64,000 bases of DNA from Lepturacanthus savala (GCA_030544235.1 CM060464.1:22065652-22129651); one strand, 5' to 3'; positions 1-11,140 are shown, counted from the first letter of the stretch. The notes: generated by a model from the letters alone, not told the origin. Made by a program: numbers and translations.

Positions 1-595
1 TAAGCAAAGTGTGATGGTGTTAATTGATCCATCCAAATAACAGCAAACCATCACACTGCTAAATATGCATTATGAAGAGCTTAAATGTGAGAGGAATAAT
101 AATAATGATAATAATAATAATAAAAAACTGACAAAGCACATTGCTTTGTTATAAAATTGTGGAAAAAAGTGAACAGTGGTTTGTGCCTTTTCTGCTTCAA
201 TTCAAGGTATAAAGGCCTTTATTTATGTAAAGGGGAAAAAAAAAAACATTTAGGCACCAGGTGACAACTGAAACTATAATGGAATATAAAGCAGTAGGGG
301 CACAGCCATTCGTTATTTAAAGACACAATATAACCGATGAAGCACATTTTTTCTCTTGCCAAAAAGTTATTACAGCTCATACATTGGGAGCTAAAGGTTG
401 TTTCTGCCTAGAAATCACTTGTTCTCATTCTGGAGTGCTATATTTTATAGATATTAGCTCACCCACTCTCCATAAACTACAATATCTCTTGCCAAAAATG
501 ATTACAACTCATATTTTGACTGACAGGCAATTGATTTTTTTCACATTACTTATAATTTTATACTTTTGAAAAATGGTACTTTTACACGTTAATTG
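1..595. other. AT-rich non-coding stretch with an (AAT)n microsatellite
   Basis: I recognise no gene here. A degenerate (AAT)n/(ATA)n microsatellite lies at about 91-126. A short local duplication is visible: 'cttgccaaaaa' followed by 'attaca' and 'ctcata' occurs near 356-380 and again near 489-514. The open frames across this stretch are short and AT-driven and carry no recognisable protein signature. Confidence 0.6.
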
Positions 596-1600
596 AGCAA
601 AAAGCTTGAATTGATACTTCACTTCTACAGAAGCATTTATACTGTCTATACTTCTACCTGAGTAATGAATGTTAACACTTTTGACACCTTTGCTGTTCAT
701 TGGTAATCTGTTTTCATAAAGGATGGTCTGAGTGAATGTTCAATAATTGAAGCCCATTCCAAAGTTATTATTTATTAAAATAAATGAGCATTTCCACAAT
801 GATGAAGATGGATCACAGTCTGTTAAGAATATCAAACACAGAAGATTGAATTTGCTAATTTTGCTAGACAATGATAATTGTTCTCATTGTTTTTTCACCA
901 GTTTAAAGTTATGGCAGCTCCTTTGGATAACATTACTGACTTGGAGGTCACGGTACTGCATTAAAAGCATGAGCATTTCCTTTTTGGCTATCGTATATTG
1001 TTTTTATTTTTTTCTGACTAAGATGTTTGATTTACTGAATGATGATGGCGATCCTCTGTGGCCTATTGTTTGGCATGAGGCCAGAGTTGTAAACCCAGCA
1101 TTCGGCTATGGGGTGTTTGTTTTCTCGGATCCGGGGAAGGATGCGACGTATGCAACCTTGTAAAATGCTGCTGACATCTGCAGGTGCAAGTCCCCGCTCC
1201 AGTGAAGCAGACAGGGTGCGCTTGGATTGAGACACTTTTGGGCGAGTCCCCGGGTTTCTTTGAGGTGTTTTGACAGAAGAGTCGATGTAACTGGTGAAAC
1301 CGTGGAGAAGGAACACTCTCAATTTAACACACAAAGCAGTAGTAGCACACTGGGCTCCTCATTAACATCGGCTATCATCAGTCATCTCAAGGGTTTATGC
1401 ATTTAAAAGCTTGGTGATGCTGTGTCTGACTAATCTGCAGATTTAATGCATATCTTTGCTGGACCAGTACACATGTAACATCTAACATCTCATCAGAGGC
1501 GTCAAAACTATTCACATTCATTACTCAGGTAGAAGTATAGACACTAGGGTTTAAAAAATACTCTGTAGAAGTTTAAGTATCAACCCAACTACTTACTTAC
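596..1600. mobile_element. Inverted-repeat element, probably a non-autonomous DNA transposon
   Basis: The left arm (about 610-700) and right arm (about 1493-1590) are reverse complements. The blocks 'acttctacctgagtaatgaa' (left) and 'ttcattactcaggtagaagt' (right) match exactly, and similarity continues on both sides through 'cttctacag' and 'ttttgac'. About 800 bp lie between the arms. The arm sequence resembles a common teleost repeat containing 'agtagaagtatagata'-type words, a family attribution made from memory. No transposase is recognisable inside, so a MITE or foldback element is the simplest reading. Two inverted solo copies are an alternative. Confidence 0.6.
1032..1334 (-). other. Unassigned minus-strand open frame inside the inverted-repeat element
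   Basis: A 100-codon frame with higher local GC than its surroundings (for example 'gagtccccgggtttc' and 'ggatccggggaagg'). The conceptual protein is basic and polar, with no domain, signal peptide or membrane segment that I recognise. It sits between the two arms of the element at 596-1600, so it is more likely part of the mobile sequence, or chance, than a host gene. Confidence 0.2.
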
Positions 1601-1679
1601 TGCTTAAAGTAATGGGAGGACAAAAGCTACAATTTACATTGAAAAACCATATATAATAATGTTGTCCTTTTGGTTAATT

Positions 1680-1990
1680 TTTTTTTCTGATTTTGGGGAA
1701 TTTTAGGTCATATCTTTGTCTTTTTATCGAATCATTTTATCACATTATCTTTTATTTCTGAATGATAACACGAATAAAACATGATTAAATTGAGTAAAAT
1801 AAGGAATTAAGCTTGAAATAAGCAAAAATATCCGCCAATGAATAATTCAAGATAATTCTACTTAAAATTAGACTAATTGAACCAAAAACAAGATATTTAT
1901 TTATCTGAATACGTTTTTAGGCTGAGGCTATTTTATAAAATGTTAGGGAGTAGAAGTGAAAAATTGTATGGTGAGTTGCTACTTTGATTT
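1680..1990. repeat. MITE-like fragment of the 'CACTGCAAAA' family
   Basis: The interior carries the words typical of this teleost MITE: 'cttgaaataagcaaaaatat', 'ccgccaatg', and 'attctacttaaaattagact', followed by 'caagatatttat'. The same words recur at 23950-24442 and 25265-25595 in this window. I could not locate either terminus here, so the boundaries are approximate. Confidence 0.5.
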
Positions 1991-2180
1991 TAGTTTGTGT
2001 GCTACAGTTGGATTTTAATAAAAATTAGAGACTAAGAGACAACTTAGATTATATTTTGAAGCTTGAATCCATCGTTCCAGGTGTTGGCAGGTGTTATGCT
2101 GCCAGATGTGACTTTTCCGTTCATCCCCTCTGTTCAACAACTTTCTTTCACATTAAGAACCCATCACATATCTGTTTTGG
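1991..2180. other. No recognisable feature
   Basis: AT-rich sequence between two repeats. Two overlapping plus-strand frames of 62 and 75 codons begin near 2056, but they run into the foldback repeat at 2185 and look spurious. Confidence 0.5.
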
Positions 2181-2184
2181 CTGC

Positions 2185-2335
2185 CCAGCTCTGCTCCTGG
2201 AAAGCTACCATCCTGCATGTTTTAGGAATCCCTCTACTCCAACACACCTGATTCTAATTATCAACTCGTTATCAAGTAGCTGAAGCTTGTCAAGGGCTTC
2301 TTAATAATTAGAATCAGGTGTGTTGTCCTGTTCTC
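2185..2335. repeat. Foldback MITE-like repeat
   Basis: 'caacacacctgattctaatt' at about 2240-2259 is matched in reverse complement by 'aattagaatcaggtgtgttg' at about 2306-2325, giving a stem of about 23 bp with a ~40-bp loop. The outer parts ('ctgctcctggaaagctacc' on the left, 'tctccaggagccc' on the right) are also complementary in outline. This arrangement is typical of a palindromic teleost MITE with the phrase 'aacacacctgattc'. The right half is shortened. Confidence 0.7.
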
Positions 2336-2419
2336 CAGGAGCCCACATTTACAGGAACCATATTCAAGCTCACTGGAAATAACATACTTTGTCCATTTAT
2401 GGATAGTAAAAAATATCTG

Positions 2420-2572
2420 AAGATCAGTTTGCAAACTGACAAAAAAGACATAGAGAGAGGGGGAAATAGCATGCAGAAAGGGCTGCCTGAGGCAGGATTT
2501 GAACCGGGGCCTCCTACATTAAGGCCTGTAGCCACTATAGCTTCTCTATCCACTGCGACACTTCCTAGCCCA
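2420..2572 (-). mobile_element. tRNA-derived SINE, minus strand
   Basis: Read on the minus strand, the element starts with a tRNA-like head. The A box resembles 'gtcgcagtggatag' (plus positions about 2546-2559). The B box reads 'ggttcaaatcc' (2495-2505), matching the GGTTCRANTCC consensus. A body follows with a 'ctttctgcatgctatttccc' segment and a pyrimidine-rich run, as in common teleost SINEs. Pol III promoter boxes are internal, and the element has no coding capacity. No clear target-site duplication was found. Confidence 0.7.
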
Positions 2573-2599
2573 CTTGCTTGGATTTTGCAAAAAAAAAAA

Positions 2600-2910
2600 A
2601 ACAATAATGATGCCACCAGAGTAGAGGAGGCAGATTCAGTGGTTATATAAGCTCATCATTCATACTCTTATTTTGGGCGAATTAAGACCCGCCCCTGTCT
2701 GAGGCATTGTTGCCTGTAACAGCACTTTTTTTTTCCAAATGCTTCTTTCATGATTTTATATATAGATAATGCCTGAAAGAGCTGCTCTGTTTGCAGTTTT
2801 CTAGGCTGAATATAACACAGCAACATATAAGAGCAGCAGAACCACAGCACCTAAAACCCCTCAAGCTGTTTTCTAGTACATGCATAGGAATAGACGGTAA
2901 AGTTGTGAGC
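2600..2910. other. Non-coding stretch, no feature recognised
   Basis: It contains a poly-A run near 2589-2600 and a T run near 2725-2735. The open frames are short. Nothing here resembles a known family. Confidence 0.4.
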
Positions 2911-2911
2911 A

Positions 2912-3193
2912 TTAGCGGGTGGTCTTATACACTGCCACCCACTGGTCAGCCATTGTAAGGGCATCTTGATGACAGAAAAGAAGGCCAGAATCGTCTTGCA
3001 GCTCAGAAATATGATTGCAAACCCTTTCATAGTAGAAGACCTTTGGAAGTGAATATTTTGAACATCCATGTAACAACTCAGGATCAATAAGCTTGTTCAA
3101 ATTTTCAAGTACTGATATTACGTTGGGAGGAAAATTAGGATTATCCCACCATCCACTATATTGGACGTCCATGCATCGCTGGCTGTATTTCAA
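2912..3193 (-). pseudogene. Unassigned 93-codon minus-strand open frame, protein-like composition
   Basis: The conceptual protein has balanced composition: tryptophan pair and 'DNPNFPPNVISVLENL' near the start, 'KYSLPKVFYYERV' in the middle, and 'ALTMADQWVAVYKTTR' before a stop. It contains no low-complexity runs. The frame has a stop immediately upstream of its TTG start, so if it is coding it would be an exon or a truncated pseudogene; no strong splice acceptor is visible. I do not recognise the family. It lies in a repeat-rich 3 kb, so a decayed transposon gene is possible. Chance is also possible. Confidence 0.25.
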
Positions 3194-3289
3194 TTACAAT
3201 TTGTATTATCTCTGCAGCGTCAAGTTGGTGTCGTTCTATTTTGTTTATTTGAAGTGGGCTGGACCAGTAACAATAAACATATAAATAAC

Positions 3290-3610
3290 AACATTTAAAA
3301 TTTCTACCTCTTTTCCATGCACACAAATATTAACATGATTATTCATTATTATTCCGTTTACAAAACAGGAGAGATGGCATGAAGAAGTCCATTTACTGTT
3401 GCATGTATTGCAATTCAAAACAATTAGTCACTGAACTATATTCACTTTAAGAATCAGGTGAAGTTATCGCCCGTCGCACAAACCATTTACAAAACTGGAA
3501 ATATTTTGTCCATTGAGGCATAAAAAGATGCTTCACATTTTTTTCATTCAGTTGATTGGATGGGACCCTTTGGCGGGTGAGTTTTGGGCCCCAGGCTGAA
3601 TGTTTGCCAG
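3290..3610. other. No recognisable feature
   Basis: AT-rich single-copy-looking sequence. No repeat family, RNA signature or coding signal was seen. Confidence 0.4.
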
Positions 3611-3621
3611 ACCTGGTCAAA

Positions 3622-3762
3622 GGATGGTGGAGAAAATACCTTTTGGGTCATTTGAGGATGTTTCTAGTGGCAGTGAATGTGAATGGCAGCCAGAAAAAGA
3701 AGGACTAGGAGACACTAGCAGTACTGGAGTTGAAGATCCTGAGAGAGCTGAGGATGCTTAGA
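3622..3762 (+). other. Short acidic open frame
   Basis: An ATG-initiated frame of about 46 codons ends in TAG. The product is acidic and serine-rich, with 'SFEDVSSGSECEWQPEKEG' near its middle and an E/D-rich C-terminus. Acidic N-terminal exons of this look occur in some domesticated and live transposase families, but there is no further match. It is followed immediately by AT-rich non-coding DNA. It could be an old transposon exon or chance. Confidence 0.15.
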
Positions 3763-3769
3763 AGTAAAT

Positions 3770-4284
3770 AAATAACATGAAAGAAAAAAATATTGCTCGG
3801 TTGTTTGGATAATTTATGCATGAGAAGGTTAAGGGAATTCCTGCCACTGGACTACTGAACCACTGGACATAAGCTGTTACCTGCATCCAAAATTGGTAAA
3901 TCCTTAAACCTTCTCTGGCAGGTAAAAATACCATTTTTTTAATTTAATTTAATCTATTTTTATTGCAAAATCCCAGCAATAAACAGCAGAAAACATGCTC
4001 TTTCATGCCATGTGGTCCACAAGTTCTCACTTCTGACACCCACACAACAGAAAAAATCCCTTGTCAATGTTCTAGAAGATGAGATGTAGACGTCTCGCGG
4101 CTGTTCTCACACTAATGGAATAAAAAAAAAGAAGTGGGGACACTGGATCTGGCATCATGCCATAGAGTAGGAGGCTCACAGAGCAACAAGAGACTTGAGC
4201 ACCATCTACTTTAATCTGTGCAAGGAGCGATCTTTGATCAGCTTTGGAAATGAGCAGCCGAAAAAAATTGCACATTCTTTTCAT
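3770..4284. other. No recognisable feature
   Basis: AT-rich, with short poly-A and poly-T runs. A 70-codon minus-strand frame ends near 4072 and has no recognisable domain. Confidence 0.4.
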
Positions 4285-4445
4285 TCTCAGACATTATGTA
4301 AGGCGTCACCTCTCCCTCTGTGTGGGTAGCCTGTGATCTTAACTGAGTGGATGACATATTATATTCATGTGTGAAGCGTAACATTAGGTAATTATGCAAA
4401 TGAATCCCTTTTATACATGAGCCAATTACCCACCAAGCTGTCACC
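4285..4445. promoter_or_regulatory. Candidate conserved non-coding element with octamer/POU-like site
   Basis: Balanced, non-repetitive sequence between repeats. It contains 'ggtaattatgcaaatgaatc', which combines a homeodomain TAAT core with the octamer-like ATGCAAAT, and 'gagccaattaccc'. Composition of this sort is typical of vertebrate developmental enhancers, but conservation cannot be shown from one sequence. Confidence 0.25.
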
Positions 4446-4576
4446 GGGTAAAAGAGAGAGAGACGAGGACAGGAAGAAGCGGGAAGGTCGGAAAAGAAGG
4501 AGGGAAGACAAGTGGGAGGGAGGGTTAAGGAAGGGGAAAAGAAGGAAAGAGTCAAGGGGGAGAAAGAGGGAGAGAG

Positions 4577-4611
<35 letters not shown>

Positions 4612-4612
4612 A
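4446..4612. repeat. Polypurine tract with (GA)n microsatellite
   Basis: About 165 bp of nearly pure purine on the plus strand, ending in an uninterrupted (GA)n run at about 4570-4608. The 60-80-codon frames across it are lysine/arginine/glutamate repeats produced by the composition. Mirror-symmetric purine tracts can form triplex DNA. Confidence 0.85.
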
Positions 4613-4698
4613 GGACGTGTTGTCGAGGCCCTGTTCAAATAAATGTATTGATCTGCTGAGACCACACAGGCTTTGTATTAGCTTTCTGAATCAACCTT

Positions 4699-4699
<1 letters not shown>

Positions 4700-4737
<38 letters not shown>
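4700..4737. repeat. (CA)19 microsatellite
   Basis: Uninterrupted CA repeat. A second, short (TG)n lies at 4926-4939. Confidence 0.95.
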
Positions 4738-6470
<1,733 letters not shown>

Positions 6471-6645
6471 ATATATACATATATATATAAATAACTAGGC
6501 CACGTCTGTAAAAATATACTTAATGTGTTACGTTGCAAAAGAAAAAAAAATATTCTCAAATTAAGCAATGTTGTGATATAATTACTGTAAACAAATAAGA
6601 GCATAGTGGAGATTATTGGTGGTTTGCTAAATTAAGACGGTTTTC
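6471..6645. other. AT-rich flank, no feature
   Basis: Short AT-rich sequence including a poly-A run near 6541-6550. Nothing recognised. Confidence 0.4.
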
Positions 6646-6782
6646 TTGCCTGCAGTCAGCCAGCCCCCTCTCCTGTCATGTTGGGCTTTAACATGCTGAA
6701 GTCATCCTCCTCAGCAGCCTGCGGTGACACTTCTCAGCGCTAATCATGCAAATGCATCAAAATGAACATGGTTCATCTCTTA
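6646..6782. promoter_or_regulatory. Candidate conserved non-coding element with octamer site
   Basis: Non-repetitive, balanced sequence containing 'cagcgctaatcatgcaaatg', which includes a perfect octamer ATGCAAAT beside a TAAT core. The clean boundary against AT-rich flanks suggests constraint, but only a multi-species alignment could confirm it. Confidence 0.2.
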
Positions 6783-7212
6783 TGGAGAGAAAACTTTTAA
6801 TTGAAGCGTGCTAAACATACTATGCTGGCTCATAAAATGCCTTCTAAAAAAGGAAAAATGTGCAATGTATTTTAAAGTCGACATGCTGGGACAGATGCAA
6901 CAGAGAGAAGCTGTGTAAATCCTCAGGGAAGACAGGGTTTCACTAAAAGATTGATACTTGCTTGTCAAAATACCTCGTATCTGTCTTTCTTCTGTGTCAG
7001 TTTTGCTTTATCCCCTGAATACACACATACAGCTGTAGACGTGCACGCACAAACACAAACACACACACATCTATAAAGATATATATGTCAAAAATATCTC
7101 TCTAAATTGTGTCAGTTTCATCAATGAAATGCCCTGGAAACGCACAACTACACAAACATGCACAGCCACAAAGCCACAGAAAGATGCACTTATACACACT
7201 TTATTTGGCTCT
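6783..7212. other. Non-coding stretch
   Basis: No repeat family or gene recognised. Short CA-rich patches lie near 7021-7070. Confidence 0.4.
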
Positions 7213-7303
7213 GCACACACACACACACTCAGACACAGACACACACACACTCAGACACAAATACACACACACCGACACACATTCAGGCACAGACACACAC
7301 ACA
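7213..7303. repeat. Compound CA microsatellite
   Basis: (CA)n blocks are separated by 'ctcagacacaga'-type interruptions that themselves recur, giving a higher-order repeat of roughly 22-26 bp. Confidence 0.9.
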
Positions 7304-7694
7304 GTCTAGTGGGAGGCTGGTTGACTGGTAGAGATTGTGTCAGGGCTGTCTTTGTCAATCAGGATCAAACTCCGCCCCCAAACCTCTGACCTCATCATCG
7401 TCATGACAACCAAAGGCTGTCAGAGCTCTCTGCTGAGATGGCAACTTCACTGAGGCGTGGACCTCAGGGGGGATTTTTGCATGAATGTGTGTTTGTATAC
7501 ATAGAAGAGCGTCTCTGTCTGTCTGTCTATCTCTTTTTGGAATAACACTTTAAAACTGTTTTAATACACACAATATATAAAAAGATATCTCCTGTCTTAC
7601 AATTCCAACCCCAAAATTAAACAAAAAAACTCCCTTTGCCATGGTGTTAACAATGCTGGTCATTTTTTTTAGATGCGTTTTCAGTATGGTAGTG
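7304..7694. other. Non-coding stretch
   Basis: A balanced segment near 7370-7470 ('ctgacctcatcatcgtcatg') lies in otherwise ordinary sequence. A short GTCT repeat lies near 7511-7527. No gene seen. Confidence 0.35.
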
Positions 7695-7985
7695 GTTCTG
7701 ACTCAGCAACTGCCTTTTTCCTGGTGGTGGATGCACAAAAATGTTAGCTTACTTGCTAGTTAGCTAGCAAAGCCAGTTTTTAGGAACAACAGAATGTTTG
7801 TAGTAGTGAGTAGAGATTACAGCTGAATGGGCTGGGGCGAAGGGTGGCATTTGCAGTGGTTCTTTCTGTCATTAATTTTGACTCAGCAGCTGCTGCACAA
7901 TCATGTAGGCTTACATATTTTACTGATGTTAGCTTATCTGCTAGGTAGTTAGGAAAGCCAGTTATTAAGAACAACAGGATGTAAA
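7695..7985. repeat. Local direct duplication, offset about 180 bp
   Basis: The order 'tgactcagcaactgc', 'atgttagctta', 'gctagttagctagcaaagcc' and 'aacaacagaatgt' in 7695-7797 is repeated with changes in 7870-7981 ('tgactcagcagctgc', 'atgttagctta', 'gctaggtagttaggaaagcc', 'aacaacaggatgt'). Similarity is high enough to be a true duplication. Confidence 0.7.
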
Positions 7986-8699
7986 TAAGGAAACCATGGA
8001 TAAAAGTAGTGGTGGTTAAATCATTTTGTGGGATTAAGTTTATCTTAGATACAAACCTATTCTTGTAGAACCTTTTCAGAATTGTTCCCTCACCGGCCCA
8101 CTGTTTGAAACATGCAGACATTTCTGTCTGGGCAGGTTGGAGAGCTGGACCTGCGCTCTCAGTGACCTTCAAAATTGCCCCAAAACAGTGCTACCACAAC
8201 TGTTAGCTCACTTTGATTATTTACAATAAAAGATATATAGCTACAGAAGCCTCTCAATTGCTGTCTTCCCCCAGTTCTATCCTATTGTATAATTGACTTT
8301 CTTACATCCTTCATTCAACTTTTAAAATACATGGTGCAGACAAGATTCAAATGGCCTATCATCTTTGTTTGCTCTGAACAACCTGAGGCCGACGAGCAGT
8401 GTTTAAAACCACTATATGACCTATTTTTAGCTGTATACCATTTTATATTATGAATAGCTAATGGGTAGCATTCTCATCCATGTTCCTTCCGTGCCTCTCG
8501 GTGGCTGGTCGTTTAATGTCAGCGTGCTAGCATGCCATCTATTTTTGTTTGTGCGGCAGAAGCCAAACAGTGTTTTTAGTGCTTGCAGGAAACAGAGACA
8601 CAAAACTGGGCCTGGAGTTCTGTTATGCTCCTCAGGTAAAACTCTTGACTCAGTGTGAACCTATTTTCCCCTTCCTCCAAACATCTTTGCACCAAATAT
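7986..8699. other. Non-coding stretch
   Basis: No repeat family recognised. The 130-codon minus-strand frame over 7780-8172 covers the second half of the local duplication and shows no domain. Confidence 0.35.
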
Positions 8700-8965
8700 G
8701 ATGATTCTCTGGCAAAATGTTGCTTCTTAACGAGCACGGCGATTTCTTATTCAGCTCGATTGTGGTGAGGTCATATTGCCTCTTTCATTGCAGTGTGTCT
8801 TGAGACAGATTAAAGGAGCTACCTTGTTTCATAATTCAGGGCTCCAAAGACCAAATTATGAGTAACTCTCAACCTAGTTTCTCACAGCACCACAGCCCTG
8901 AAGGCCTTATTACATTGGCAGTTGTATCCTGCTGCAAAGTAACTGCTCAGCGGCGAAACAGCAGA
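8700..8965. promoter_or_regulatory. Candidate conserved non-coding element
   Basis: About 260 bp of balanced, non-repetitive sequence with few simple repeats (for example 'cgagcacggcgatttcttat', 'tgtcttgagacagattaaag' and 'gctccaaagaccaaattatg'). It stands out from the AT-rich neighbourhood. This rests on composition only. Confidence 0.2.
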
Positions 8966-9840
8966 AAGACAAGAGTGTGATTGTTGGGAGCGCTGATTAG
9001 CCAGCAATAAAACACTAGCTAGCTACCAGGTGGCTACAATGGATGAAGAATGCTCAATTGTTTGGGAAAAGCCACCGCACAATGGTGGTATAACTTCCAT
9101 TATTCTGACTATAACTTCCACTATTCTCACTTTTTTTTTTTTTTACCAAGTAGGAGAGATCAGGACACTGTTGACTTATTGACCATGTAAATCATCTTAT
9201 TTCTTCATATAAAGGTGAAGTCAGTGAATATCATTTAGGGCTTAAGGGATAACATATTACCAGATGAAGGTTATTCTTTTTGTTTTTATATATATTTTAA
9301 CTGGTCTGGTCCACTTGATATCAGACCGCTCTGAATTTGGCCATGGACTAAATTAAATTTGACTCCCTGCTGCAACATAAGAGCCTTATTATGGCTCTTG
9401 GATCATTTTATAAAATTGAAGAATGTGCCAAAATCTAATTTTAAGAATTTCTTCATTTAGAGTTTATATAAATAATGAATTTATTGTCTAAACCACTTTT
9501 CAATGACCCTGAAGATGCTGAAAATAAATATTGTTGTTACAGGGTGCATATTTCTGAACAAATTGAAGTAACCAACAACCTAATGACAGTCCACAGTCCT
9601 TGAAGTATTCAAACAAACTTTTTGTCTTGGGCTGTTGATAACATATAACGTCGGTGCTATGGGTGGTCAGCAGTTTGCACTATACTTACTGAGTACTTGA
9701 AGGTGAATAGGGTACACACGCAATGTAAGAGTGGTTCAAAAGGCCCTCAAAGCTCAATTTTGGCCCAGGGCACCCTGGCAGCTTAATCTGCCAATGTACT
9801 CAGGAGAGGGTCTGGGCTTCTAGATATAGTGTGGTGTACA
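8966..9840. other. Non-coding stretch
   Basis: Contains a poly-T run near 9131-9144. No gene or family recognised. Confidence 0.4.
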
Positions 9841-9935
9841 GCAGTGGGTCTGGACCCCCACATGGGGTCACTGGATTATTCAAAGGGGTCAAGAGCCGAT
9901 TAAACAGGATGGGATCCAGGAAAAAACAAAAAAAG
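9841..9935. repeat. hAT-type terminus-like repeat fragment
   Basis: 'cagtgggtctggacccccac' followed by 'ggggtcactgg' and 'aaaggggtcaagag' resembles the CAGTGGTTCTCAACC-type ends and 'ggggtcgcgac' motifs of teleost hAT MITEs. Only one end is recognisable. Confidence 0.35.
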
Positions 9936-9949
9936 GCATTTTAGACTCA

Positions 9950-10165
9950 AGAATTTAGATTTTCTTTTTTAGTTTTCTTCTCTAGCATCCCAGTGAAGTA
10001 TTTTAGTATTTCTTTTTAAGCTATAATGAAAAATCAGCAGGTTTAAACTTCTCAAATGTGATAATTTGTTACTTTTCCTTGTGGGGCATGGTAGCCTGAA
10101 TATCTTTAGATTTTGGACTCTTATTTAGACACATCCAGGTGTTTGAAGAACTGTGGATGGTGAGG
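9950..10165 (+). repeat. Fragment of the 'GGGCTGCAACTAA' MITE family
   Basis: 'aacttctcaaatgtgataat', then 'gaatatctttagattttgga' and 'gttt-gaagaac', follow the same order as the interior of the copy at 14445-14808 ('cagcttctcaaatctgatta', 'gatctttgggttgtggactg'). The termini are missing. Confidence 0.5.
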
Positions 10166-10740
10166 AACTTTAATGGCTATTTTTAAAGCGGGTTGGCAGC
10201 CACCGGAAGATAATCCAGTGTCATGACCGCACTCTTTACATGATTAAGAAGGTGTAAGTAATCCAATTTATAACATATTATCAAAATCAATAATAAAAAA
10301 AAAATCTTAACGTTCACACCATTTATCTTAATATTCACCAAATGTAATTAAAGTAATTGATGTTTTTACTCTGCGTGTAATGATGGTCAAGGATTTTGAA
10401 GCTGGAACATTTTTCCCACCATCATTATCATGACTTACACTTTCTGCTGTAAACCAGTCTACTGAAAACACACCCACATATCAGCCTTGATACAGTCACA
10501 GGACTGTGGGAACTATTAGAGCTGTTTGCTGATCTGATTGTATTTTAATTATTCTTCACTTGTGATGTACTGCTCGTTCCTCCTTCATCACATCTACTCA
10601 GTCTGTAAAACATGCAATGAAATTTAATGACATTTATCTAAATACCCAGTAGTGCTTGTTGTTTTTTTGTTTCTTTACATGCACTGCATCACATTTACAT
10701 TTTAATTACTATTGAAATTTAGTGCTGACATTCACACAAG
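10166..10740. other. Non-coding stretch
   Basis: No feature recognised. AT-rich, with short A and T runs. Confidence 0.4.
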
Positions 10741-11140
10741 GCTGTGTTTCTCAACTTTTTTTTGCCTGTGGGCACAAAAAAAGAAAGGCCTGTCAGGAGT
10801 TGCATTATCTGCAGGTCAAGGTTTATTGGTTTGATTCATCAGTTGATTGAAAAGAAAGTAATTGATCAGAAAGGAATTGAGTTCCCGAAGTCCAAAGTTA
10901 CATTGACTGAACAGTCCAAGACCCAAAGATTTCAATTTATCGTCCCATTTATCAGATTTGATTCTCAGATTCTTAGAAAAAGGACTTGTTTATAACACTC
11001 TGCTGGATGGTAAATTTCTGTTCAAAAAACGACCTGATAGAAGCGTTGGCAACAACATTGTTTATTGCAAACTGTGCAGAAAAGAGTTTGCATATCACAG
11101 AACCCTGTGATACCATTTAAATGCAAACATGTCACAGTGA
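10741..11140 (+). pseudogene. hAT transposase relic (BED zinc finger) with a hAT-like terminus
   Basis: The frame from about 10999 reads 'LLDGKFLFKKRPDRSVGNN' and then a BED-type finger. The Cys pair is C-K-L-C (codons at 11066 and 11075), followed by 'RKEFAYHR' and 'YHLNAN'. BED fingers of this kind sit at the N-terminus of hAT transposases, where they bind the transposon ends. An in-frame TGA at 11108 breaks the finger, and the final His of the usual 'NAKH' is lost. No downstream catalytic domain follows. 'gctgtgtttctcaac' at 10741 resembles a hAT inverted terminal repeat. The intervening 10890-10985 resembles the interior of the 'GGGCTGCAACTAA' MITE ('cagtccaagacccaaagatt'). This is a dead fragment. 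Confidence 0.6.

Noticed and set aside
2490..2572. tRNA-like minus-strand sequence, considered as a functional tRNA gene
   Set aside because: The promoter boxes are good, but the acceptor and anticodon stems do not pair and a SINE body follows directly.
3577..3590. 'gtgagt' splice-donor-like sequence beside the acidic small frame
   Set aside because: No plausible upstream coding exon, and donor-like hexamers are frequent by chance.
7213..7303. CA-rich repeated units, considered as a CRISPR-like array
   Set aside because: The units are simple-sequence and the spacers are also CA-derived. The genome context is vertebrate.
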